A stretch of 5,556 bases of DNA from Dehalococcoidia bacterium UBA2777 (GTDB lineage: Bacteria; Chloroflexota; Dehalococcoidia; UBA2247; UBA2777). The stretch covers positions 1 to 5,556 of the forward strand of contig DEIJ01000042.1 of NCBI GenBank assembly GCA_002352365.1. Direction: 5' to 3'. A program made the position numbers and the translations under genes. Shown in pieces: positions 1 to 5,556 of the stretch (position 1 is its first letter; every line of letters starts with the position of its first letter). The notes beneath the pieces were generated by a model. It was not told the origin of the DNA and made no database searches. It saw nothing but the letters and a program-made list of their open reading frames with translations.

Positions 1-522
1 GACATATCCAGGGAAACCCCAAACAAAGTATGGCGGCTCCCCTCTATGCTTCTTTAATACATCCACCCAATCATGAGTGAAACCAATATTAGATACTACT
101 GGAATCCCCTGTGTAAGGTATTTGTCTAGCAATACATCCATCCCGCTTGAGGTAACATGCAGCTCCATCAAACATCCTGCCGCTTGAAACCTCTTCTGCG
201 CGATAATAATCCTAGACACACTTACGCCATCATCTTCCCACATTGCCTCGAGAAGGATACCATTGCCAAATCCACCTTTTTCATTAAATTCCTCTATATA
301 GTCCATCTGGGCATAATGATGATACAAAGTAGTTGAAGCCGCCGGCCCACTGAGGGCCATATGAATTCCTATTTTCACTTTTTTCTCACCTGGCTCTGCC
401 CGAGCCACCTGTGGAATACAGACACTGGCTACCAGAGCCAGTGATAGCCCCACTGCTAAAAGCCCTGCTCCGATCCTTTTCCATGCCTCCTTCATTTCCG
501 CAACCCTTTCTATGTTTTCCAC
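1..522 (-). CDS. ABC transporter substrate-binding protein, LivK/Peripla_BP_6 type (N-terminal part, runs off the left edge)
   Basis: This is a partial gene: 174 codons are open to the window edge, and the family is usually about 380-430 residues. Residues 1-42 form a Sec signal peptide, with a basic stretch around K11-R16, a hydrophobic core at G18-V34 and a signal peptidase I-like site A40-R-A42 before E43. C35 is preceded by A-S-V, which is a poor lipobox, so a lipoprotein is less likely. The mature part begins with the family strand KVKIGIHMALSGPAAS, then YIEEFNEKGGFGNG (75-88), EDDG (96-99) and the GIPVVSNIG segment (139-147). This pattern matches type I periplasmic binding proteins of hydrophobic amino acid/amide ABC importers, which deliver ligand to a LivHMGF-like permease. 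The ligand cannot be told. Three in-frame starts exist: ATG 543, GTG 522 and ATG 495. GTG 522 is chosen because AGGGGAGG lies 7 bases upstream. The permease and ATPase genes would be expected beyond the left edge. Confidence 0.85.
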   Translation of the reverse strand, partial: MENIERVAEMKEAWKRIGAGLLAVGLSLALVASVCIPQVARAEPGEKKVKIGIHMALSGPAASTTLYHHYAQMDYIEEFNEKGGFGNGILLEAMWEDDGVSVSRIIIAQKRFQAAGCLMELHVTSSGMDVLLDKYLTQGIPVVSNIGFTHDWVDVLKKHRGEPPYFVWGFPGYV

Positions 523-529
523 CTTGAAT

Positions 530-537
530 CCTCCCCT
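530..537 (-). promoter_or_regulatory. Ribosome binding site choosing the GTG start of the solute-binding protein
   Basis: On the minus strand AGGGGAGG lies 7 bases before GTG at 522. The alternative ATG at 543 has a weaker AAGGTG 4 bases upstream. ATG 495 has only a poorly placed AAAGGG. All three would keep the signal peptide core intact, so only the n-region length changes. Confidence 0.55.
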
Positions 538-579
538 CAACATCTTTCACCTTCTCTCCCTGCCAACTCCTCGGTTTAT

Positions 580-608
580 ATGATTACAAATACACGGGGG
601 GTTGTCAA
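580..608 (-). promoter_or_regulatory. Candidate sigma-70-type promoter for the solute-binding protein gene
   Basis: Reading the minus strand, a perfect TTGACA (608-603) is followed after 17 bases by AATCAT (585-580, 4 of 6 consensus positions). An overlapping TATAAA at 580-575 is a better hexamer but would need a 22-base spacer. The implied start of transcription is near 573, giving a leader of about 50 bases. It sits in the 151-base gap between the decarboxylase and this gene. I saw no convincing intrinsic terminator in that gap: only a 5-bp TTTAC/GTAAA palindrome and no T-tract. Confidence 0.45.
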
Positions 609-673
609 GCCTTGCAACGGCGTGTTATGCTTTCACCTATTTACCTAGTAAAGGCGGGGCCACGGTGCGATCA

Positions 674-1801
674 TTATATAAGGTATGTATGGGGAATAGG
701 CAAGCCGTTAAATTGGGAGGCATAAGCTGTGGTATAAGCCCCCGCCGACATTATATACACTTTGTCGCCAATCTCAAGCTCGGGAAGTTCCACGCCGGTT
801 GAGATGACATCAAAGCTGTCACAGGCTGGGCCGGCAAGTATGTAGCTGGACGCTTGCCCCTCCTTAGCTACCTCGAGGGGATATTTGATGCCACCGATAC
901 TTTCCATCAGGCCATTGAATACCCCTATATCTAAATAGAGCCATCTTTGCCCCTGGCGCACCGCTTTGGCCAACACCGTGGCCACCAGAACCCCCGCCTC
1001 ACCTACCAGAGCTCTCCCCGGTTCGGCTATTATCTCTGCTTCTCCATCCTCAGTAAAGATTCCTCTCACGGTGCGATTGATTACCTGGGCAATCTCACTG
1101 ATCTGGGGGACGGGTTTGGTGTATTGGATGGGGAAGCCACCGCCAATATTCAGCAAATGTAACTTTATGCCTTCTCTTTCGGCTAACTCCCACAGCAGTT
1201 TACTTTTCTGAATTGCCTCGATCCAGGTCTTAGGATTGGTGCACTGGGAGCCAACATGGAAGGTGATGCCATAGGGCTTAAGCTCTTTCCTTTTCGCTTG
1301 CACCAGCAATTCAACACCACGCTCAATATCGATGCCAAATTTTGAAGCCAGTGGCCACTCACTGCCCTCATTGGATACCGCCAGACGAAGGCAAAGGCGC
1401 ACCCCCGGGGAAAGACAAGCTAATTTCTCCACCTCGGTATATGAATCGAAGGCAAAAAGGCCTACCCCATAGCTATATGCTGCCTCGATGAATGCCTCGC
1501 TTTTCACCGGGTTAGAAGAGATGATCTTATCGGGAGGGATGCTTAAATCGAGCAGAAGATTAAGCTCCCCCAATGAAGAGATCTCAAAGCCAGCACCAAG
1601 TTCATGAAAAAGTTTCACCACCTCGAGGTGGGGGTTAGCCTTTAAAGCATAGTAAATCTTGGCTTCACCAAGTTCCCCAGACAAGGTTTCATATTTTTGC
1701 CGCATCACCTCTTTACTCAGGAAAAGGATTGGCGTCCCTTCCCGGTCGACAATCTCACCAATGACTTGGGGAGAAAACCAAGCTTGTCCCGACTTAAGCA
1801 A
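674..1801 (-). CDS. PLP-dependent ornithine/lysine decarboxylase (Orn/DAP/Arg decarboxylase family 2, fold type III)
   Basis: It likely decarboxylates L-ornithine to putrescine (or L-lysine to cadaverine) in the cytosol, the entry step of polyamine synthesis. With the start used here it has 375 residues. The alanine-racemase-like barrel carries YYALKAN with the PLP-binding K54, HVGSQ (H182), the glycine loop NIGGGFP (G220-G222) and EPGR (260-263). The C-terminal beta domain carries LDIG (D291), GPACDSFD (C327-D328, the ODC catalytic Cys-Asp from the partner subunit) and GAYT (Y356) before QFNGLP. CDSFD rather than the CESGD pattern of LysA argues against diaminopimelate decarboxylase. All active-site residues are present. 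The frame is open to a GTG at 1867, but that start has no ribosome binding site and overlaps secA by 62 bases. TTG 1801 lies 4 bases after the secA stop, has AGAGGAG upstream and gives the usual N-terminal length. Tandem stops TAA TGA end the gene. Ornithine versus lysine preference cannot be read here. Confidence 0.9.
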   Translation of the reverse strand: MLKSGQAWFSPQVIGEIVDREGTPILFLSKEVMRQKYETLSGELGEAKIYYALKANPHLEVVKLFHELGAGFEISSLGELNLLLDLSIPPDKIISSNPVKSEAFIEAAYSYGVGLFAFDSYTEVEKLACLSPGVRLCLRLAVSNEGSEWPLASKFGIDIERGVELLVQAKRKELKPYGITFHVGSQCTNPKTWIEAIQKSKLLWELAEREGIKLHLLNIGGGFPIQYTKPVPQISEIAQVINRTVRGIFTEDGEAEIIAEPGRALVGEAGVLVATVLAKAVRQGQRWLYLDIGVFNGLMESIGGIKYPLEVAKEGQASSYILAGPACDSFDVISTGVELPELEIGDKVYIMSAGAYTTAYASQFNGLPIPHTYLI

Positions 1802-1805
1802 TGGC

Positions 1806-4400
1806 TTAAGCTCCTCTCTGGCTGAATTCCTTTGCCCGCCCACAGCAGTTTTTGTATTTTTTGCCACTGCCGCAGGGGCAGGGATCGTTACGCCCCACCT
1901 TTTTACCCCTTTTGCCGGCAGGGGAAGTTAGCCCTTGAGGGGGTTTTGCTTCTTTGCTCGCAATAGTTACATGGTAGATGGAATGCACTATATCGTGCCA
2001 GATATTAGCCAGGAGGCTCTGGAATAGGGCATGCCCCTCTTTTTTATAGGCAATGAGAGGGTCAGTATGGCCCACTGCCTGAAGTCCGATCCCTTGGCGG
2101 ATATGTTCCATCATAGTCAAGTGCTCTATCCACAGATTATCGATGATGCGAAGCATCACTAGCCGCTCCAGCAGCCTCATATTCTCCGCACCGAGTTGTT
2201 GCTCCTTCTCCTCGTAGAGATCCTTGGCGCACCCGATAAGCTTCTGCTCTATCTCCGGCAAGCTCAGCTCGGAGAGAGAATGATTTAGGGATGAAGGCAA
2301 GGGGAAAATACTAACCATGTTCTCCACCAGACCATCTATATCCTGCTTGTCACCAAGGTGAGCATCTACCAAGGCTTCAATCTCTTGCTGAATCATGTCT
2401 TGGATATTTGCCTTCAAGTCAGCGTGGGTGAGGATTTTCTTCCTCTCGGCATAAATTACCTCGCGGTGCTTATTCACCACATCATCGTATTCTACTAGAT
2501 GCTTGCGAATGTCAAAATGGTAGCCTTCCACACGAACCTGCGAGTTCTCAATCGCTTTACTCACCCAGGAATGCTCGATGGGGGTAGCCTCGCCCATTCC
2601 TGCCCATTCCATAACGCCTTTAATTCTTTCGCCGCCAAAGCGGTGCACAATATCATCTTCCAAGGAGACATAAAAGCGGGAACTCCCCGGGTCTCCCTGC
2701 CGTCCCGAGCGCCCCCGGAGTTGATTATCGATGCGCCTTGCCTCATGGCGTTCGGTACCAATAATATGAAGCCCACCAAGCTCAACCACTTTGTTGTGCT
2801 TCGCCAGCCACTCCGCTTCATTCTGCACTTCGGGATTTCCCCCCAGGATAATGTCTACTCCTCTTCCTGCCATATTAGTGGCCACAGTCACTGCCCCGGG
2901 ACTACCCGCCTGGGCAATAATATAGGCCTCCTTCTCATGATACTTGGCGTTCAGCACCTCGTGAGATATTCCTTTTCTTTTCAACAGCTCACTCAATCGC
3001 TCTGATTTCTCAATGGACACTGTGCCCACTAACACTGGGCGCCCAAGTGTATGAAGCTTATCTATTTCATCGGCTACAGCCAGGAACTTGGCCTCCTCGG
3101 TTTTGTAGATTTGGTCTGCATACTCAGTGCGAATCAGGGGCACATTTGTGGGGATAACCACCACCTCAAGCTTATATATTTTATGGAACTCTTCTGCTTC
3201 AGTGACCGCTGTGCCGGTCATGCCGGCCAGTTTCTTATATATGCGGAAATAGTTCTGGAAGGTTATCGTAGCTAAGGTTACACTTTCCCGCTGTATCCTG
3301 ACCCTTTCTTTGGCTTCGATCGCCTGATGCAGTCCTTCAGAGTATCTTCTGCCAAACATCAATCGTCCAGTGAACTCATCGACTATAATAACCTGACCAT
3401 CCTTTACCACATAGTCGCGATCTCGCCTATAAAGGGCATGCGCCTTGAGTGCACTCTCTAGGTAGCGGGTGAGGGTATAGCTTTCCGGATCATAGAGGCT
3501 GGGGGATTTGAGCAAACCTTCAATTTTCAGCATCCTCTCCAGTTTGACAATGCCATCATCAGTAAGATTCACTGCCCGCATCCTCTCATCGATGACATAA
3601 TCTTCACCCCGGGACAGTTGGGAGACAAGTTTAGCAAAGGTATAGTATTTTTGCGCTGCCTCCTCAGCAGCACCGCTGATAATTAGTGGGGTGCGAGCTT
3701 CGTCGATGAGGATGTTATCTACCTCATCCACAATGGCGTAATTCAATGGGCGCTGCACACATTGAGAGAGGTCGAGCACCATATTGTCGCGGAGATAATC
3801 AAAGCCAAACTCATTATTAGTCCCATAGGTGATATCAGCCTTATAGGCCTCGTGACGGGAGATAGGGCTAAGGAACTTCCAGCGAGGATCTTCTGAGTCA
3901 TAAGTCGTATCGTAGAGATAAGAGGTTTCGTGCTGGATGCTGGCTACACTTACCCCTAAGGCATGGTAAATAGGGCCCATCCAGCGAGCATCCCGCTTAG
4001 CCAAATAATCGTTGACTGTTACCAGATGACATCCTTGTCCGGAAAGGGAATTAAGGTAGAGAGGGAGAGTAGCCACCAGAGTCTTCCCCTCGCCAGTCTT
4101 CATCTCAGCGATCTTCCCTTGGTGGAGAACTATTCCTCCCACAAGCTGCACATCGAAATGTCTCTGCCCTATAGTCCTTTTCGCTGCCTCGCGAACTGCA
4201 GCAAACGCCTCGGGCAGCAGCATATCTAATGGCTCGCCATCTTCATGCCTCTTCTTAAACTCGTCGGTCTTAGCGCCAAGCTGGGCATCGGTGAGCCTTT
4301 CAAATTCACCTTCCAGAGCATTTATTCTGGCTACTTGAGACCCCAGTTTCTTAAGCTCCTTCTCGTTGGAATCAACTAAACTCGACAGCCACTTGAACAT
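1806..4400 (-). CDS. secA: Preprotein translocase ATPase SecA
   Basis: SecA is the motor that pushes signal-peptide-bearing proteins through SecYEG using ATP. At 864 residues it is full length (bacterial SecA is about 800-900). NBD1 starts at MFKWL and holds Walker A MKTGEGKT (100-107), ADITYGTNNEFGFDYLRDNM (188-207) and Walker B VDEVD (224-228) followed by ILIDEARTPLIISG. The preprotein cross-linking domain is at about 231-375, then LAGMTGTA (391-398). NBD2 has NMAGRG (509-514) and LRGRSGRQGDPGSSRFYVSLEDD (561-583) with the arginine fingers R564 and R567. The helical scaffold follows (VEYDDVVNKHREVIY, 636-650), then the two-helix finger region DNLWIEHL with RQGIGLQAV. A basic linker leads to the zinc tail C841-P-C843 and C852-C853. 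Oddities are N229 and V515, where S and T are usual, and roughly 20 extra residues at about 160-186. ATG 4400 has AGGAAG 5 bases upstream, overlapping the prs stop, which suggests coupled translation. Confidence 0.98.
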   Translation of the reverse strand: MFKWLSSLVDSNEKELKKLGSQVARINALEGEFERLTDAQLGAKTDEFKKRHEDGEPLDMLLPEAFAAVREAAKRTIGQRHFDVQLVGGIVLHQGKIAEMKTGEGKTLVATLPLYLNSLSGQGCHLVTVNDYLAKRDARWMGPIYHALGVSVASIQHETSYLYDTTYDSEDPRWKFLSPISRHEAYKADITYGTNNEFGFDYLRDNMVLDLSQCVQRPLNYAIVDEVDNILIDEARTPLIISGAAEEAAQKYYTFAKLVSQLSRGEDYVIDERMRAVNLTDDGIVKLERMLKIEGLLKSPSLYDPESYTLTRYLESALKAHALYRRDRDYVVKDGQVIIVDEFTGRLMFGRRYSEGLHQAIEAKERVRIQRESVTLATITFQNYFRIYKKLAGMTGTAVTEAEEFHKIYKLEVVVIPTNVPLIRTEYADQIYKTEEAKFLAVADEIDKLHTLGRPVLVGTVSIEKSERLSELLKRKGISHEVLNAKYHEKEAYIIAQAGSPGAVTVATNMAGRGVDIILGGNPEVQNEAEWLAKHNKVVELGGLHIIGTERHEARRIDNQLRGRSGRQGDPGSSRFYVSLEDDIVHRFGGERIKGVMEWAGMGEATPIEHSWVSKAIENSQVRVEGYHFDIRKHLVEYDDVVNKHREVIYAERKKILTHADLKANIQDMIQQEIEALVDAHLGDKQDIDGLVENMVSIFPLPSSLNHSLSELSLPEIEQKLIGCAKDLYEEKEQQLGAENMRLLERLVMLRIIDNLWIEHLTMMEHIRQGIGLQAVGHTDPLIAYKKEGHALFQSLLANIWHDIVHSIYHVTIASKEAKPPQGLTSPAGKRGKKVGRNDPCPCGSGKKYKNCCGRAKEFSQRGA
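1811..1817 (-). promoter_or_regulatory. Ribosome binding site for the decarboxylase, inside the end of secA
   Basis: AGAGGAG on the minus strand lies 9 bases before TTG 1801 and within the last codons of secA, whose TAA is at 1808-1806. Stop and start separated by 4 bases suggest translational coupling. GTG 1867 and GTG 1843, the other in-frame candidates, have no purine-rich tract at the right distance. Confidence 0.5.
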
Positions 4401-4405
4401 CGCTA

Positions 4406-4411
4406 CTTCCT
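4406..4411 (-). promoter_or_regulatory. Ribosome binding site of secA, overlapping the prs stop codon
   Basis: AGGAAG on the minus strand lies 5 bases before ATG 4400. Its first two bases are the AG of the prs TAG stop (4412-4410). Ribosomes terminating on prs would expose or re-use the site, which is consistent with coupling between prs and secA. Confidence 0.6.
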
Positions 4412-5351
4412 ACTCAAACATCGCTCCCACCGATGATCCAGTATGAATGCGCCGAATTGCCTCGCCCAGGAGCGGCGCTATGGAAAGGACAGTAATCTTT
4501 TCCAGCTTTTTGTGCCCAGGGACAGGGATGGTATCGGTGACTACTACCTCTTTTACCTCACTTTGGGCGATCCTTTGAATAGCAGGGCCGGAGAGCACTG
4601 GATGAGTGCAACAGGCATATATCTCACTTGCCTTGTGCTCAGTTAACGCAGCCACAGCACTGACCAGAGAGCCGGCGGTATCTATCTCATCATCTACCAG
4701 GATAGCGCGCTCCCCATTGACTTCGCCGATGATGTTGAGAGCTTCAGAGCGGTCGGCATTGCCTACTCTCCGCTTCTCGATAATAGCTAAAGAGGCATCA
4801 AGCTTCTGAGCGAGATCTCGGGCTCGCTTGGAGATGCCGATATCGGTAGCCACCACTACTAGATCAGCCCATGCTTTCCCCTGGAAATAGTGGCTTAGCA
4901 AGTAGAGAGCGGTCAGCTCATCCACGGGGAGATTGAAAAAGCCTTGAATCTGCTCGGCATGTAGATCCACAGTAAGCACCCGATTTGCTCCGGCTACAGT
5001 GATAAGGTCGGCCACTAGTCTGGCGCTTATCGGCACTCGTGGCTGATCTTTTTTATCGGTGCGTCCGTAGCCGTAATAAGGGATCACCGCAGTGATTCGC
5101 CTTGCCGAGGCCCGCTTCATAGTATCAAGCATAATCAACAGTTCTACCAAGCTTTTATTTACTGGAGAGGAAATTGGCTGGACAACGAACACGTCTCTTT
5201 CTCGCACATTCTCCAAAACGCGCACAAAGATATTTTCATTGCTGAACTCAAAGACCTCTGCCTTGCCTAAAGGTATACCTAAATAGTCACATATCCCCTG
5301 GGCCAGAGCAGGGTGGGTATTACCACTAAATACCTTCAGCTCGTCAATCAT
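4410..5351 (-). CDS. prs: Ribose-phosphate pyrophosphokinase (PRPP synthetase)
   Basis: It makes 5-phosphoribosyl-1-pyrophosphate from ribose 5-phosphate and ATP, feeding purine, pyrimidine, His, Trp and NAD synthesis in the cytosol. With the start used here it has 313 residues, the normal family size. Visible landmarks are LKVFSGNTHPALA at the N-terminus and LLIMLDTMKRASARRITAVIPYYGYGR leading to R97 and D99 of the flexible region. Next come DLHAEQIQGFF (H131), TDIG (170-173) in the second half, the catalytic loop EKRR (K193, R195), and the PRPP-binding loop DDEIDTAGS (220-228). It ends with IAPLLGEAIRRIH. Two places differ from the classic enzyme: FSNEN at 36-40 replaces FSDGE in the ATP-binding loop, and the PRPP loop has E and S where M and T are usual. 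ATG 5351 is preferred over an in-frame TTG at 5372 because a perfect AAGGAGG sits 6 bases before it. It lies 9 bases upstream of secA. Confidence 0.96.
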   Translation of the reverse strand: MIDELKVFSGNTHPALAQGICDYLGIPLGKAEVFEFSNENIFVRVLENVRERDVFVVQPISSPVNKSLVELLIMLDTMKRASARRITAVIPYYGYGRTDKKDQPRVPISARLVADLITVAGANRVLTVDLHAEQIQGFFNLPVDELTALYLLSHYFQGKAWADLVVVATDIGISKRARDLAQKLDASLAIIEKRRVGNADRSEALNIIGEVNGERAILVDDEIDTAGSLVSAVAALTEHKASEIYACCTHPVLSGPAIQRIAQSEVKEVVVTDTIPVPGHKKLEKITVLSIAPLLGEAIRRIHTGSSVGAMFE

Positions 5352-5357
5352 CCCTGC

Positions 5358-5364
5358 CCTCCTT
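5358..5364 (-). promoter_or_regulatory. Strong ribosome binding site that fixes the prs start
   Basis: AAGGAGG on the minus strand lies 6 bases before ATG 5351, which is near-ideal. In the longer reading from TTG 5372 these bases would instead encode Ile-Arg-Arg, so the 320-residue version is unlikely. Confidence 0.8.
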
Positions 5365-5393
5365 ATGGCCAATCTTCCAAGTAGCCTATGGTT

Positions 5394-5421
5394 AGTATAA
5401 CATAGCCAGGACTGCTGAAAA
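5394..5421 (-). promoter_or_regulatory. Candidate sigma-70-type promoter for the prs-secA-decarboxylase unit
   Basis: On the minus strand TTTTCA (5421-5416, 4 of 6 matches to TTGACA) is followed after 16 bases by TATACT (5399-5394, 5 of 6 matches). TGT immediately precedes TATACT, making an extended -10 (TGTTATACT). Transcription would start near 5387, leaving a leader of about 35 bases that contains the AAGGAGG site. The -35 box lies inside the imperfect palindrome at 5409-5447. No experimental support is available from sequence alone. Confidence 0.5.
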
Positions 5422-5447
5422 AGTCCGACGAAGTCTTTCAGCGGTCT
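5409..5447. repeat. 39-base imperfect palindrome between the microprotein gene and prs, possibly an insertion-sequence end or small repeat element
   Basis: Arms GGACTGCTGAAA (5409-5420) and TTTCAGCGGTCT (5436-5447) pair over 12 positions, 10 Watson-Crick and 2 G-T on the plus strand. Inside, GAC (5427-5429) and GTC (5433-5435) extend the stem around a GAA loop, leaving a 6-base bulge AAGTCC. The strand carrying GCTGAAAAAGTC resembles terminal repeats of several IS families that read TGTTGAAAAAGTC; this is a remembered resemblance only. It covers the last codons and stop of the microprotein gene and the candidate prs -35. There is no T-tract after the stem on either strand, so it is not a classic intrinsic terminator, though it could stabilise a 3' end. 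Confidence 0.5.
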
Positions 5448-5545
5448 CTCGTCTCCTTTTTCATGGCAATATACAAGCTAAAGCCAAGCCCACCGTAAAC
5501 GAATAGACAGCCGCAGATTAACATTATCCAGGCGCCAGTGGGCAT
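5438..5545 (-). CDS. Small membrane protein, likely MetS-like small subunit of an NSS-family amino acid symporter (35 residues)
   Basis: The 35-codon frame starts at ATG 5545, with GGAGGG 5 bases upstream at the extreme edge of the window, and ends at TGA 5440-5438. The protein begins MPTGAWIML, has a single hydrophobic segment from about W6 to A27 containing YGGLGFSL, then a short basic/charged tail KKETRDR. This layout (short polar N-terminus with Ala-Trp, one helix with a GG-L motif, basic cytosolic tail) fits the MetS/MaAIMP small subunits. In Corynebacterium these are needed by the MetP sodium-coupled methionine/alanine importer. Such genes normally sit directly downstream of the large NSS transporter gene, which here would lie just beyond the right edge. 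The last three codons and the stop fall inside the palindrome at 5409-5447, so the tail may have been altered by it. The assignment rests on pattern recall. A plain unknown single-helix microprotein is the alternative. Confidence 0.65.
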   Translation of the reverse strand: MPTGAWIMLICGCLFVYGGLGFSLYIAMKKETRDR

Positions 5546-5556
5546 TTATTCCCTCC

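Noticed and set aside
409..424. Lipoprotein signal (Cys35) in the solute-binding protein
   Set aside because: The residues before the Cys are Ala-Ser-Val, which do not fit a lipobox, and a good signal peptidase I site ARA/E follows at residues 40-43.
609..673. Possible intrinsic terminator after the decarboxylase
   Set aside because: Only short, weak palindromes (TTTAC/GTAAA and around TTGCAA) are present, with no GC-rich stem followed by a T-tract.
602..802. 66-codon plus-strand frame spanning the decarboxylase end and the intergenic gap
   Set aside because: About two thirds of it is antisense to the conserved C-terminus of the decarboxylase, there is no plausible start signal, and the protein looks like low-quality shadow sequence.
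1806..1867. Long-form decarboxylase N-terminus starting at GTG 1867
   Set aside because: It lacks a ribosome binding site and is encoded by bases already used for the SecA zinc tail. The extra residues do not resemble the family N-terminus.
2499..3005. 168-codon open frame on the plus strand, antisense to secA
   Set aside because: It lies wholly inside a clearly real secA, has no recognisable domain or convincing ribosome binding site, and its existence is explained by codon usage of the opposite strand.
5352..5372. Seven extra N-terminal residues of Prs from TTG 5372
   Set aside because: These bases contain the AAGGAGG site for ATG 5351, and the family normally starts just before the LKVFSGN strand.

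Overview
This window holds a compact run of genes that all read on the minus strand. From right to left (transcription order) they are: a 35-residue membrane microprotein resembling the small subunit of NSS-type amino acid importers; prs (ribose-phosphate pyrophosphokinase); secA (preprotein translocase ATPase); a PLP-dependent ornithine/lysine decarboxylase; and the first 174 codons of an exported branched-chain-amino-acid-type solute-binding protein, which runs off the left edge. No tRNA, rRNA, CRISPR array or intact mobile element was seen.

Organism: the SecA and Prs variants suggest a bacterium of the Chloroflexota, probably Dehalococcoidia or a relative. In SecA these are an extra segment before the ADITYGTNNEFGFDYLRDNM block and the local wording DNLWIEHLTMMEHIRQGIGL. 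In Prs they are GYGRTDKKDQPRVPISARLV, DDEIDTAGSL and FSNENI in place of the usual FSDGE. This is a judgement from remembered family sequences, not a search, so the phylum call is moderately confident at best.

Layout: prs, secA and the decarboxylase look like one transcription unit. A candidate promoter with an extended -10 lies upstream of prs. The prs stop codon overlaps the secA ribosome binding site, with 9 bases between the genes. The best-supported decarboxylase start is a TTG 4 bases after the secA stop, with its ribosome binding site inside the last secA codons. The solute-binding gene follows after a 151-base gap that contains a consensus TTGACA box, so it probably has its own promoter.

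Functionally the unit combines PRPP supply (nucleotides, His, Trp, NAD), protein export through SecYEG, and polyamine (putrescine or cadaverine) synthesis. These are housekeeping roles with no obvious pathway link. The two flanking genes both point to amino acid uptake. No novel system is evident. The points most worth a second look are the microprotein gene, which is shorter than usual gene-calling cut-offs, and a 39-base imperfect palindrome that supplies its stop codon and overlaps the candidate prs -35 box.
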